Of a stretch of 38,108 nt of DNA, positions 25,426 to 33,039 are shown piece after piece; positions within the stretch are counted from its first letter, which is position 1; each line of letters starts with the position of its first letter. The notes beneath the pieces are model-generated. The model was not told where the DNA came from, did no database searches, and saw only the letters and a program-made list of their open reading frames with translations. The DNA is taken from the NCBI RefSeq assembly GCF_001580535.1, contig NZ_LHZA01000133.1:1-38108 (forward strand), given 5' to 3'. A program made the position numbers and the translations under genes. This stretch comes from Acetobacter cerevisiae. GTDB taxonomy: Bacteria; Pseudomonadota; Alphaproteobacteria; Acetobacterales; Acetobacteraceae.

Positions 25426-25494
25426 AGAGGCGCACAAATGCGCGGTAAAAATACACACGAATAAACAATTTATGGCCCTTTTCCGTGGAAAACA

Positions 25495-25523
25495 TTGACT
25501 CGTACTGGCGGGGCCGGTATGTG
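25495..25523 (+). promoter_or_regulatory. Probable promoter of rpmJ
   Basis: TTGACT (25495-25500), a 17-base spacer and TATGTG (25518-25523) lie about 50 bases before rpmJ. A palindrome TTTTCC-GT-GGAAAA (25479-25492) touches the -35. Confidence 0.5.
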
Positions 25524-25572
25524 CCGACACACCTTATTTCAATTCTTGAGCATCGGCGGAGAAAAGCGGGCC

Positions 25573-25698
25573 ATGAAAATCAGAAACAGCCTGAAATCGG
25601 CCAAGGTGCGCGATAAAGATTGCCGTGTCGTACGGCGTCGCGGCCGGGTTTATGTCATCAACAAGAAGAACCCCCGCATGAAAGCTCGTCAGGGCTGA
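25573..25698 (+). CDS. rpmJ: Ribosomal protein L36
   Basis: Small large-subunit ribosomal protein. The 41 residues begin [20 protein letters not shown] and end [13 protein letters not shown], a standard bacterial L36 tail. It is the alphaproteobacterial zinc-independent form: only one cysteine remains of the four-ligand zinc ribbon. ATG 25573 is chosen because longer in-frame extensions do not match L36. It stands apart from the usual spc operon, which is normal in this class. A hairpin with a T-run lies 54 bases after the stop. Confidence 0.97.
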   Translation: MKIRNSLKSAKVRDKDCRVVRRRGRVYVINKKNPRMKARQG

Positions 25699-25701
25699 TT
25701 T

Positions 25702-26592
25702 ATGCAGGGTCCGGCCTTTCCCGGCTGGCTTCTGGCGCATGACATGCGTGCAACCCGCTTTTCCGGTTTTCGGAGAAGCGGGTTTTTGCGTTCTAGCGCT
25801 CTGATTGCCCCATGCCTTCTGGCCAGCCTGAGTGTTGCCGGTCTCGCGGCTGCGCAAACAGGAGAGCCCCCTGCCGGGCAAACTCAGTCCCCGACCTCCC
25901 GCCATACAACCCACACAGCCCCACCGCCGACGCACAGCGACAAGGTGCCCCATGCGGCAGCCCCCTCCGCGTCTGGCAAGACTCCGTCTGCTCCCGGCTC
26001 CTCCGCCACACAGCCCGCAGCCCCAGCGGAGTCTCCTGCACCCGATGCAACATCCTCAGGCCCCTCCGCCGGAAAAGCTCCTGCTGCCGCCCCACATAAA
26101 AAACTGACTCGCCCACAGCAGATTGCCGCCCTTGCGGACCAGCTTGCACAGGCCAAAACGCCTGAAGATGCCCAGATGCTGGAAGCGCGTCTGGAGGCTT
26201 TACGCGCCGCAGGTCTTTCCCCCACCACGCAGCTTCTGCTGCGGCGGGCACAAAAGGATAGTCAGGCCGAAAAGCCGGATGATGCTGTGGAAGATCTCAG
26301 CGACGCGCTGGCTCTTCAGCCAGACAACGCCATCCTATGGCGCAGCCGCGCCCAGATGCGCCTTGCCGCAGGCGATTTTAACGCCGCGATTACCGATCTG
26401 GGTGAAGCCCTGCAACGGGATGGCCGGGACGCCAAAAGCTGGGGTTTGCTGTCTACGGTGGAAGATCAGCGCAAAGACGGCCCCGCTGCCTTCAAAGCCT
26501 GGCAGAAAGTGCTGGAGCTGAACCCCATGGCAGACAAAAACCACAAGCATCTGGATGCCCTGCACATCAAGGCATTTGGCCAACCGACTTAA
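25702..26592 (+). CDS. Secreted or periplasmic tetratricopeptide-repeat protein
   Basis: Up to 296 residues. A hydrophobic export segment (SSALIAPCLLASLSVAGLAAAQ, about 31-52) is followed by a Pro/Ala/Ser/Thr-rich disordered stretch (about 53-135). Helical TPR units follow (AEKPDDAVEDLSDALALQPDNAILWRS; AAGDFNAAITDLGEALQRDGRDA; GPAAFKAWQKVLELNPMADKN). It probably scaffolds protein contacts in the periplasm. The start is unclear. ATG 25702 sits three bases after rpmJ and ATG 25744 is in frame. TTG 25786, with GGAG ten bases upstream, would give an ideal signal peptide and lie after the hairpin at 25752-25787. Confidence 0.8.
   Translation: MQGPAFPGWLLAHDMRATRFSGFRRSGFLRSSALIAPCLLASLSVAGLAAAQTGEPPAGQTQSPTSRHTTHTAPPPTHSDKVPHAAAPSASGKTPSAPGSSATQPAAPAESPAPDATSSGPSAGKAPAAAPHKKLTRPQQIAALADQLAQAKTPEDAQMLEARLEALRAAGLSPTTQLLLRRAQKDSQAEKPDDAVEDLSDALALQPDNAILWRSRAQMRLAAGDFNAAITDLGEALQRDGRDAKSWGLLSTVEDQRKDGPAAFKAWQKVLELNPMADKNHKHLDALHIKAFGQPT
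25752..25787 (+). terminator. Terminator-like hairpin inside the 5' end of the TPR frame
   Basis: AACCCGCTTTTCCG (25752-25765) and CGGAGAAGCGGGTT (25771-25784) pair with one G-T wobble around a 5-base loop, then T5 in total. It fits a terminator of rpmJ but overlaps the start region of the TPR gene. Confidence 0.7.
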
Positions 26593-26602
26593 ACGGGGCC
26601 TT

Positions 26603-27550
26603 TTAAGCCTGCCGGTTTTCAATCAGGCTTTTGCGAATGGCACGGCCGCGCTGGATACGGTCCACAATATAGTCCTCGTCGCCCCATCGAATGGCACGCG
26701 CCATGGCCTGCGCGTCTTCCATAAAGCGGGCCAGCATTTCCAGCAGAGCCTCACGGTTGGACAGGAACACATCCCGCCACATGACGGGGTCTGATGCCGC
26801 AATACGGGTGAAATCCCGGAACCCGGACGCCGCAAAATCCAGCACTTCTGACCGGGTTTCATCCGCCAGATCATCCGCTGTCCCGCAGATGGTAAAGGCC
26901 AGCAGATGCGGCAGATGGCTCACGATGGCGCAAACGCGGTCATGATGCGCAGGGGTCATCTCCCGCAGGCGTGCACCGCAACGCTCCCACAATGTGCGGA
27001 TTGCGTTCAGGGCTTCCGGCGGGGTCCCGTCCAGCGGGGTCAACAGGCACCAGCGGTCTTCAAACAGTGTCGCAAACCCGGCATCCGGGCCGGAATACTC
27101 CGTGCCTGCCATGGGGTGCGCAGGCACATAGGCCACGTCCGGCCGTAAAAACGGGCTGATAGCCTCAATAACTGAGACTTTGGTCGAGCCAACTTCGGTC
27201 AGAATAGAGCCGGGCCGCATGACGGGCAGCACCTTCTCTGCCACCGGCCCCATAGCTCCCACTGGTACACACAGCATGACACAATCCGCCAGCGCTGCGG
27301 CCTCGGCGGCGTCAGCCATCACCCGGTCCGCAATCCCCAGCTCTTCCACCCGCGCCCGCGCTTCCGGCGAGACATCAACCGCAATCAGCTCGCGGGCCAG
27401 CGTGCCTTTCTGCTGCGCACGACGCAGCACGGAAGAGCCGATCAGGCCGGGACCAACAACGACAAGTGTATCAAATACGGGCGTTGCAGCCTCACGAGCC
27501 GATGCCATCTCGGCATCCGGACCAGAGGCGTCAGAAACAGTTGAAGACAC
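26603..27550 (-). CDS. Prephenate/arogenate dehydrogenase (TyrA/TyrC type)
   Basis: Oxidative decarboxylation of prephenate or arogenate in tyrosine synthesis. About 315 residues show the NAD(P)-binding start TLVVVGPGLIGSSVLRRA, ADCVMLCVPVGAMGPVAEKVLP, LTEVGSTKVSVIEAI and the catalytic region YVPAHPMAGTEYSGPDAGFA, followed by helical PDH segments (HHDRVCAIVSHLPHLLAFTI). The start GTG 27550 has AAGGA nine bases upstream and lies two bases after the hpnL stop, so the two are probably cotranscribed. Choice of prephenate versus arogenate cannot be decided from sequence. A hairpin covers the last codons. Confidence 0.93.
   Translation of the reverse strand: MSSTVSDASGPDAEMASAREAATPVFDTLVVVGPGLIGSSVLRRAQQKGTLARELIAVDVSPEARARVEELGIADRVMADAAEAAALADCVMLCVPVGAMGPVAEKVLPVMRPGSILTEVGSTKVSVIEAISPFLRPDVAYVPAHPMAGTEYSGPDAGFATLFEDRWCLLTPLDGTPPEALNAIRTLWERCGARLREMTPAHHDRVCAIVSHLPHLLAFTICGTADDLADETRSEVLDFAASGFRDFTRIAASDPVMWRDVFLSNREALLEMLARFMEDAQAMARAIRWGDEDYIVDRIQRGRAIRKSLIENRQA
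26605..26632 (+). terminator. Probable terminator of the TPR gene, inside the tyrA 3' end
   Basis: AAGCCTG (26605-26611) and CAGGCTT (26624-26630) pair perfectly with a 12-base loop, ending in TTTT. The convergent tyrA-like gene ends at 26603, so the hairpin lies in its last codons. Confidence 0.5.
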
Positions 27551-27552
27551 TC

Positions 27553-28608
27553 TCAGGAATCCTTCACCACAGTCGGAGCGGGGCCGTAGCTGACATCGGC
27601 CGTTTTCTTGGTCACAGGCTGGCGCAGCCCACGCATTTCCATCACCTGCCACAGCAGCAGGACCGGAATGCCAATAGCCAGTTCACGCCCGCGACGCAGC
27701 AGGGACAGGCCCAGAGACACGGAGGAATCAATCCCGAACGCATGGCCGAGCGCCATATACGCCCCTTCCTGCACGCCCAGACTGCCGGGCACCAGAAAGC
27801 CGAGCGACATGACGGCACAGGTCACACCTTCAATCGCGACGGCGTTCGGCAAAGTCAGGGGCGCACCCAGCATATTGGCGGTCATCCACAGCATACCCGC
27901 GCTACCCAGCCAGCCAAGCAGATGATACGCGGCAGAGAGGCAGATCCGGCCGGGGCGGCTCCAGATAGCCTCCATCCGCTCCTGCAGGGTGTCCGCCCCG
28001 CTCAGCATGCTGTCATGCCACTGGGACGCCAGACTGCGAGTGAACATGCCGCCAAACCTACGGAAAATGCTCCCCCCATGCCGCTGCGTCCAGATGAACC
28101 CGGCGGTGCCTAGCATCAGGAAGACCGCACCAATAATAACGGGCACCACAAACGGGCTGGAACGCTGGTGGGCAACCAGAAAGGCCACACCCAGCAGCAC
28201 AAACGCCACCTGCCCCATCACTTCTGTTGTGATATCGACCAGATTGGCACTGGCTGCTTCCGGCCAGTCAATCTGGCGCGCTTCCCGCCCATGCAGGCCA
28301 TGGCCCGAGCAAGTGGCGCGAATACCAATCACAATGCCGCCAAGCTGCGAGAACGGCAGGCAGGTCGCCGCTGCATCGCGCACCATGCGCGCCCCCAGAA
28401 GGCGCAAATACCCGATTTCAGGCAGAGCCGCATGCCAGGCGAGGCCCAGCACGCCGTTTACGGCAAGCTGACAGCATACCATGAGAAGGAAGCCGCCCAG
28501 ACCAATACGCATGACAGCGTGCACCACGGAGCCAACGCCACTCCACGCAACTGCCGCCGTAATGGCAACCAGACCCAGCAAAGTCAGAAAAATCGTAAGC
28601 TTCTTCAA
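27553..28608 (-). CDS. hpnL: HpnL-type membrane protein (LPG synthase/flippase-like fold)
   Basis: A 351-residue polytopic membrane protein with about eight hydrophobic segments. It belongs to the lysylphosphatidylglycerol synthase transmembrane family; the hopanoid-associated HpnL subgroup is supported by the segment GVTCAVMSLGFLVPGSLGVQEGAY and by its position next to hpnA. Family members are thought to move lipid-linked compounds, possibly hopanoids, but no reaction is proven. The likely start is TTG 28608 (MKKLTIFLTLLG), giving a normal N-terminus, although the ribosome site is weak. It is divergent from hpnA across 213 bases. Confidence 0.85.
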   Translation of the reverse strand: MKKLTIFLTLLGLVAITAAVAWSGVGSVVHAVMRIGLGGFLLMVCCQLAVNGVLGLAWHAALPEIGYLRLLGARMVRDAAATCLPFSQLGGIVIGIRATCSGHGLHGREARQIDWPEAASANLVDITTEVMGQVAFVLLGVAFLVAHQRSSPFVVPVIIGAVFLMLGTAGFIWTQRHGGSIFRRFGGMFTRSLASQWHDSMLSGADTLQERMEAIWSRPGRICLSAAYHLLGWLGSAGMLWMTANMLGAPLTLPNAVAIEGVTCAVMSLGFLVPGSLGVQEGAYMALGHAFGIDSSVSLGLSLLRRGRELAIGIPVLLLWQVMEMRGLRQPVTKKTADVSYGPAPTVVKDS

Positions 28609-28821
28609 GGCCTAAGCTCTACCTGCCCGAGATGCCCCCCTGGGCCTCCCTGCTCCCTGGCGTAGAACACCTGACCAGAGGGGCTGAATTCATGAGTGAT
28701 CCGACCACTTACACCAGCCCGGGGTCTGGCGCCACCTTGGGGGGCAGGATAAAGAAACAAACCAGCCGTTCGGGTTTCACACCCTTCCATTTCTCATCCC
28801 CATTATGGGAGCGCACTTTAT

Positions 28822-29817
28822 ATGACCGCCCATACGCTCGTCACCGGCGCGACAGGTTTTGTCGGGTCTGCCGTTGCCCGCACGCTGCTTGAACGCGGAC
28901 ACACGCTGAGACTCATGGTGCGCGAGGGCAGTGACCGGCGCAATATCGCGGATATTCCTGCAGAACTGGTGGAAGGGGATCTCTCCCGCCCGGATACCTT
29001 CGCTCGCGCTGTGGAAGGCTGCCGCTACGTCTTTCACGTTGCAGCGGACTATCGGCTGTGGGTGCCAGACCCCGCCCCGATGATGACCGCAAACGTGGAA
29101 GGCACCCGCCTGCTGATGCTGGCGGCCCAGAAGGCCGGTGTGGAACGCATTGTTTATTGCTCCTCCGTCGCAGCGCTCGGCCTGATTGGGGATGGCACGG
29201 AGTCTGATGAAGCGACTCCGGTGCACGAACACGGTGTGATCGGCATCTACAAACGCTCCAAATACCGCGCCGAGCAGGAAGTGCTCGATCTGGTGAAGAC
29301 GCAGGGCCTCCCCGCCGTGATCGTCAACCCCTCCACCCCGGTTGGCCCGCGGGACATCAAACCCACCCCCACTGGGCAGATGATTCTGGACTGCGCTGCT
29401 GGCCGCATGCCCGCCTACGTCGATACGGGCGTGAACATTGTGCATGTGGATGATGTCGCGGAAGGCCACGCGCTGGCACTGGAACGCGGCACCATTGGCG
29501 AGAAATACATTCTGGGTGGCGAAAATTATCTGCTGCGCGACCTGTTCGCCATGGTGTCTGAAATTGCCCATGTGCCCCCGCCGCGCATCAGCCTGCCTCA
29601 GGAAATCATCTGGCCGGTTGCCGTGGCCTCGGAGTGGCTCTCCCGCTCCTTTGGCTTCTCACCGCGTGTCACGCGGGAGATGCTGGCCATGTCCCGCAAG
29701 AAGATGTTCTTCTCCTCGGACAAAGCCATTCGGGAACTGGGCTACAGCCCCCGCCCTGCCCGGCAGGCTGTTGAGGACGCCATCACCTGGTTCCGTAACA
29801 ATGGCATGCTGAAGTAA
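28822..29817 (+). CDS. hpnA: Hopanoid-associated sugar epimerase HpnA
   Basis: NAD-dependent epimerase/dehydratase-type short-chain dehydrogenase of the hopanoid cluster. Of 331 residues, the Rossmann start is HTLVTGATGFVGSAVARTL with GxxGxxG. YVFHVAADYRLWVPDP is characteristic of HpnA, and the active site is SSVAAL with YKRSKYRAEQ (YxxxK). VNPSTPVGPRDIKPTPTGQ is also typical. The exact reaction is unclear; a role in hopanoid side-chain or linked sugar chemistry is inferred from neighbours. It begins the hopanoid operon, and hpnB follows after eight bases. The ribosome site GGGAG is about 10 bases from ATG 28822. Confidence 0.96.
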   Translation: MTAHTLVTGATGFVGSAVARTLLERGHTLRLMVREGSDRRNIADIPAELVEGDLSRPDTFARAVEGCRYVFHVAADYRLWVPDPAPMMTANVEGTRLLMLAAQKAGVERIVYCSSVAALGLIGDGTESDEATPVHEHGVIGIYKRSKYRAEQEVLDLVKTQGLPAVIVNPSTPVGPRDIKPTPTGQMILDCAAGRMPAYVDTGVNIVHVDDVAEGHALALERGTIGEKYILGGENYLLRDLFAMVSEIAHVPPPRISLPQEIIWPVAVASEWLSRSFGFSPRVTREMLAMSRKKMFFSSDKAIRELGYSPRPARQAVEDAITWFRNNGMLK

Positions 29818-29825
29818 GGGGCGGG

Positions 29826-31067
29826 ATGATGCTGTTTGGTCTGGCTGTTCTCTCAGCACTCATCTGGTTCGGTCTTATTTTTTTCCACGGGTGGTTCTGG
29901 CAGGCCGGTCCCATCCTCCGCCCTGCCAGCCCCGGCAAGGCACCGGCAGACATCATGCCGAATGTCACGGTCGTCATCCCCGCGCGAGATGAGGCCGAGT
30001 CCATTGAGGTCGCCCTCTCCTCCCTGCTGACACAGGATTATGCCGGTCGCCTCTCCCTCATTCTGGTGAATGACCGGAGTGAGGATGGCACCGGCGCTCT
30101 GGCCCGCGCTCTGCCAGACCCCAAAGGCCGCCTGACCGTGCTGGACGGCGCAGACCCGGAACCGGGCTGGAGCGGTAAGCTCTGGGCCGTCGCACAGGGC
30201 GTGGCCGAAGCCCGCCGCCAGCAGGAGGCCAACAGCGGCTACATCGTGCTGACAGACGCGGACATTGTGCACGCCCCCCAACATATTTCCACACTGGTCG
30301 CCAAAGCGCAGACAGACACCCTGCATATGGTGTCCGAAATGGTGGAACTCCAGTGTGAAAGTCTGGCGGAACGCGCTCTGGTGCCAGCTTTTGTCTTCTT
30401 CTTTGCGCTGCTCTACCCCTTCGCACAGGTCAACAATCCCAAAAGCCGCACCGCCGGGGCCGCTGGCGGCACAATCCTGATCTGGCGGGACACGCTGGCC
30501 GAAATCGGCTGGATTGAAGCCCTGAAGGGCGCCTTGATTGATGACTGCACGCTGGCCACCTGCGTCAAGCAGGCCGGGGGACGCCTCTATCTGGGCCACT
30601 CCTGTCTGGCCCGTTCCATCCGCCCCTACCCTTACGCCATTGACGTCTGGCGGATGATTGCCCGCACAGCATTTGTACAGCTGCGCTATTCCCCGCTCTT
30701 TCTGGTGCTGACGGTACTGGCCATGGGTGTGGTCTGGATCGCACCGGGGCTGATCGCCCTGTTCGGCCACGGCCTGACGCAGTGGATCGGGCTGGTGACC
30801 TGGCTGGTCTCCATCGGCTCCTTTGTGCCCACCCTGCGCCGCTTCCGTATCTCGCCGCTCTGGGCGTTAACGCTGCCGTTTGTAGCGATTTTCTACACGG
30901 CCGCGACCATCGGATCTGCCGTCAACCACTATCGCGGGCGGGGTGTTGTCTGGAAAAACCGAGCCTATACGGACGCCATCCCCAATGATGGCCGCACCAC
31001 ACCGGCTGCTCCTTCTCCCGCGCCGGAAGAGGCCAAAGCAGCGCAGATGCCCGGAGGGCGTGCGTGA
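29826..31067 (+). CDS. hpnB: Hopanoid-associated glycosyltransferase HpnB (GT2)
   Basis: Membrane-bound family 2 glycosyltransferase of hopanoid operons. Of 413 residues, there is one N-terminal membrane helix (LFGLAVLSALIWFGLIFFHGWF). The GT-A domain has TVVIPARDEAESIEVALSSLL, LILVNDRSEDGT and a DxD-type VLTDADIVHAP. Two to three further helices lie in the C-terminal third (LFLVLTVLAMGVVWIAPGL; WALTLPFVAIFYTAATIG). The sugar donor and acceptor are not known. Both ATG 29826 and 29829 are possible. The next gene, hpnC, is 124 bases away, with a hairpin in the gap. Confidence 0.94.
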   Translation: MMLFGLAVLSALIWFGLIFFHGWFWQAGPILRPASPGKAPADIMPNVTVVIPARDEAESIEVALSSLLTQDYAGRLSLILVNDRSEDGTGALARALPDPKGRLTVLDGADPEPGWSGKLWAVAQGVAEARRQQEANSGYIVLTDADIVHAPQHISTLVAKAQTDTLHMVSEMVELQCESLAERALVPAFVFFFALLYPFAQVNNPKSRTAGAAGGTILIWRDTLAEIGWIEALKGALIDDCTLATCVKQAGGRLYLGHSCLARSIRPYPYAIDVWRMIARTAFVQLRYSPLFLVLTVLAMGVVWIAPGLIALFGHGLTQWIGLVTWLVSIGSFVPTLRRFRISPLWALTLPFVAIFYTAATIGSAVNHYRGRGVVWKNRAYTDAIPNDGRTTPAAPSPAPEEAKAAQMPGGRA

Positions 31068-31090
31068 AAACCCGGCCTTCCGCCAACCCT

Positions 31091-31131
31091 GTGTGCCAGA
31101 CCCTCTCTACCCATGAGGGGAGTAGGCACAC
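31091..31131 (+). repeat. Two-part hairpin between hpnB and hpnC
   Basis: GTGTGCC (31091-31097) pairs with GGCACAC (31125-31131), with an inner CCCTC/GAGGG stem (31101-31105, 31115-31119). No T-run follows. It lies within the operon, so it may shape mRNA stability or internal termination. Confidence 0.6.
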
Positions 31132-31191
31132 CGGGAGAGAGCGTGTAAAGCTCCGGGCTATGCTTCCTTCTTTCTCATCGCAGAGCCTGAC

Positions 31192-32052
31192 ATGACTGAT
31201 ACCGCCTCCGTCTGGGGAAGAGACGATGTCTCTTCCGGCAAAGGTGCGTCTGACGAGAATTTCCCCGTCGGCTCCCTTCTGCTCAGCAAGGCCCTGCGCC
31301 CGCATGTGCATGCGTATTACGATTATGCGCGCGTCATTGACGACATCGCAGACTGCGAAACGCTGAGCGCGGATGAGAAGATTGCCCGTCTGGACGCGAT
31401 GGAAGACGTGCTTCTGGGCAAGCGCGACCCCATTCCCCGCGCGGACGCCATGAGTGCCGCCAAACTGCGCGCCTCTTTCCTGAAAACAGGTGTGCCGTTT
31501 GAAACCGCGACCGACCTGCTGATTGCCTTCCGGGACGATTCCCGTGGCACGCCCTGCACCTCGTGGGACGATCTCCTGCACTATTGCCGGTACTCCGCAA
31601 ACCCAGTCGGGCGGTTTCTGCTGCATCTGCATGGGGAAGTGCCGCACACCTTTGCGGCCGCAGATGCACTCTGCACGTCGCTGCAGATTCTCAACCACTT
31701 GCAGGACTGTCAGGGCGACCTGCAGCGCCTGCACCGGTGCTATATGCCAACGGACCTGATGGCTCAGGCTGGTGCTACGCAGGATGACCTGCTGGCTGGC
31801 CGCGCCACACCCAACCTCCGCCGGGTGTTCAATACTCTGCTGGATGGTGTGGATGCCCTGAACAGGGAAGCCTCCGCCCTGCCCGGTCTGGTGCGGGACC
31901 GGCGCTTCCGTATGGAATGCGCCGCCATTGTCAGCCTCGCACACCGGCTGACGCAGCGCCTGCGGCGGGAAGATCCGCTGGCCGGGCGCGTTGCCCTGAA
32001 ACGCACAGATATCATGTATGCAGCAGGTGCGGCCCTGCGGGCATGGTCCTGA
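31192..32052 (+). CDS. hpnC: Hydroxysqualene synthase HpnC
   Basis: Trans-isoprenyl-diphosphate synthase-type enzyme that, in the HpnCDE route, converts presqualene diphosphate to hydroxysqualene. The 286-residue protein shows FPVGSLLLSKALRPHVHAYYDYARVIDDIADC (first Asp-rich motif), then WDDLLHYCRYSANPVGRFLLHLHGE and NHLQDCQGDLQRLHRCYMP (second motif region). This fits HpnC rather than a plain squalene synthase. The ATG at 31192 is clear, though its ribosome site is weak. hpnD follows after 73 bases. Cytosolic, probably membrane-associated through lipophilic substrates. Confidence 0.96.
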   Translation: MTDTASVWGRDDVSSGKGASDENFPVGSLLLSKALRPHVHAYYDYARVIDDIADCETLSADEKIARLDAMEDVLLGKRDPIPRADAMSAAKLRASFLKTGVPFETATDLLIAFRDDSRGTPCTSWDDLLHYCRYSANPVGRFLLHLHGEVPHTFAAADALCTSLQILNHLQDCQGDLQRLHRCYMPTDLMAQAGATQDDLLAGRATPNLRRVFNTLLDGVDALNREASALPGLVRDRRFRMECAAIVSLAHRLTQRLRREDPLAGRVALKRTDIMYAAGAALRAWS

Positions 32053-32102
32053 GCTTTCAGAATGTCCGCAGGTCTGTAAAAAGAGCCGGATATGACGATT
32101 TA

Positions 32103-32129
32103 ATGAACAAACAGGTGAAAAGCGCGTGA
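32103..32129 (+). other. Possible 8-codon leader ORF overlapping the hpnD start
   Basis: ATG 32103 opens MNKQVKSA and stops at TGA 32127-32129, overlapping the GTG start of hpnD (32126) as GTGA. It could couple hpnD translation to upstream ribosomes, but could be chance. Confidence 0.35.
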
Positions 32130-33019
32130 CAGCTCAAAACATCCAGACGCATGACGAGCCGACCCCCCTCGGGTGTGACCCCGCGGATCTGGCATGGGTG
32201 GAAAGCACGGTAAAGCAGGCCGCCACGTCCTTTGCCGCTGGCATGCGCATCCTCCCCCCCATGCGCCGCTACGCCATGTATGCCATTTACGCCTTCTGCC
32301 GCGTGGTGGATGATATTGCCGACGGGTATGAACCCATGGAGCAGCGCAAGGCCGCTCTGGATGCCTGGCACCAGCGCATTGCAGCCCTGTATGACCACGG
32401 GACCACGCAGGACCCGCTGGACCGCGTGCTGCTGGCCTGCATCCATTTCTTCGCGCTGCGGCAGGATGATTTCCACGCCATTATCGACGGCATGATGATG
32501 GATGCGGAAAACACCATCGTCGCCCCGGATGAGAAAACGCTGGACCTGTATTGTGACCGCGTGGCTTCCGCCGTGGGCCGCCTCTCCGTACGGATTTTTG
32601 GGGACAGCACAGAAGACGCTGACAAGGTCGCCTACCATCTGGGCCGCGCCCTGCAGCTGACCAACATCCTGCGCGACATTGCGGAAGATGCTGCCCGTGG
32701 CCGCCTCTACCTGCCGGGTGACCTGCTGGACCGCTTCCATGTCCCGCATGACCCCATCAAGGCGCTCTCCGCTCCCGGTCTGCAGGGTGTGGCCAACATC
32801 CTTTCTGTGCGGGCCCTGGACCATTTCCGGAAAGCCTTCATCACCATGCAGTCCTGCCGCCCCAAAGCCATGCTCCCCGCACGGATCATGGGGGCGAGCT
32901 ACGAGGCCGTTCTGGTCGCCCTGCGCAAGCGCGGCTGGTCTGCCAATGCTCTGCATGAGCGTCCGGAAACCTCAGCTCTGAACAAGGTGTTCTGGCTGAC
33001 CCGCTCCTACCGCCCCTGA
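32126..33019 (+). CDS. hpnD: Presqualene diphosphate synthase HpnD
   Basis: Condenses two farnesyl diphosphates to presqualene diphosphate, the first committed step toward squalene in this operon. The 297-residue protein has MRILPPMRRYAMYAIYAFCRVVDDIADG (first Asp-rich motif), then the phytoene/squalene-synthase segments YCDRVASAVGRLSVRIFG and LGRALQLTNILRDIAEDAARGRLYLP (second motif). The start is GTG 32126 with AGGTGA about eight bases upstream, where an 8-codon frame overlaps it. hpnE follows after 20 bases. Confidence 0.96.
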   Translation: MTAQNIQTHDEPTPLGCDPADLAWVESTVKQAATSFAAGMRILPPMRRYAMYAIYAFCRVVDDIADGYEPMEQRKAALDAWHQRIAALYDHGTTQDPLDRVLLACIHFFALRQDDFHAIIDGMMMDAENTIVAPDEKTLDLYCDRVASAVGRLSVRIFGDSTEDADKVAYHLGRALQLTNILRDIAEDAARGRLYLPGDLLDRFHVPHDPIKALSAPGLQGVANILSVRALDHFRKAFITMQSCRPKAMLPARIMGASYEAVLVALRKRGWSANALHERPETSALNKVFWLTRSYRP

Positions 33020-33039
33020 TCCAGAAAGAGACCAACAGC

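Noticed and set aside
25479..25492. Zur-type operator at rpmJ because L36 lacks a full zinc site
   Set aside because: The palindrome TTTTCCGTGGAAAA does not resemble known Zur boxes, and the zinc-free L36 is the normal form in Alphaproteobacteria.
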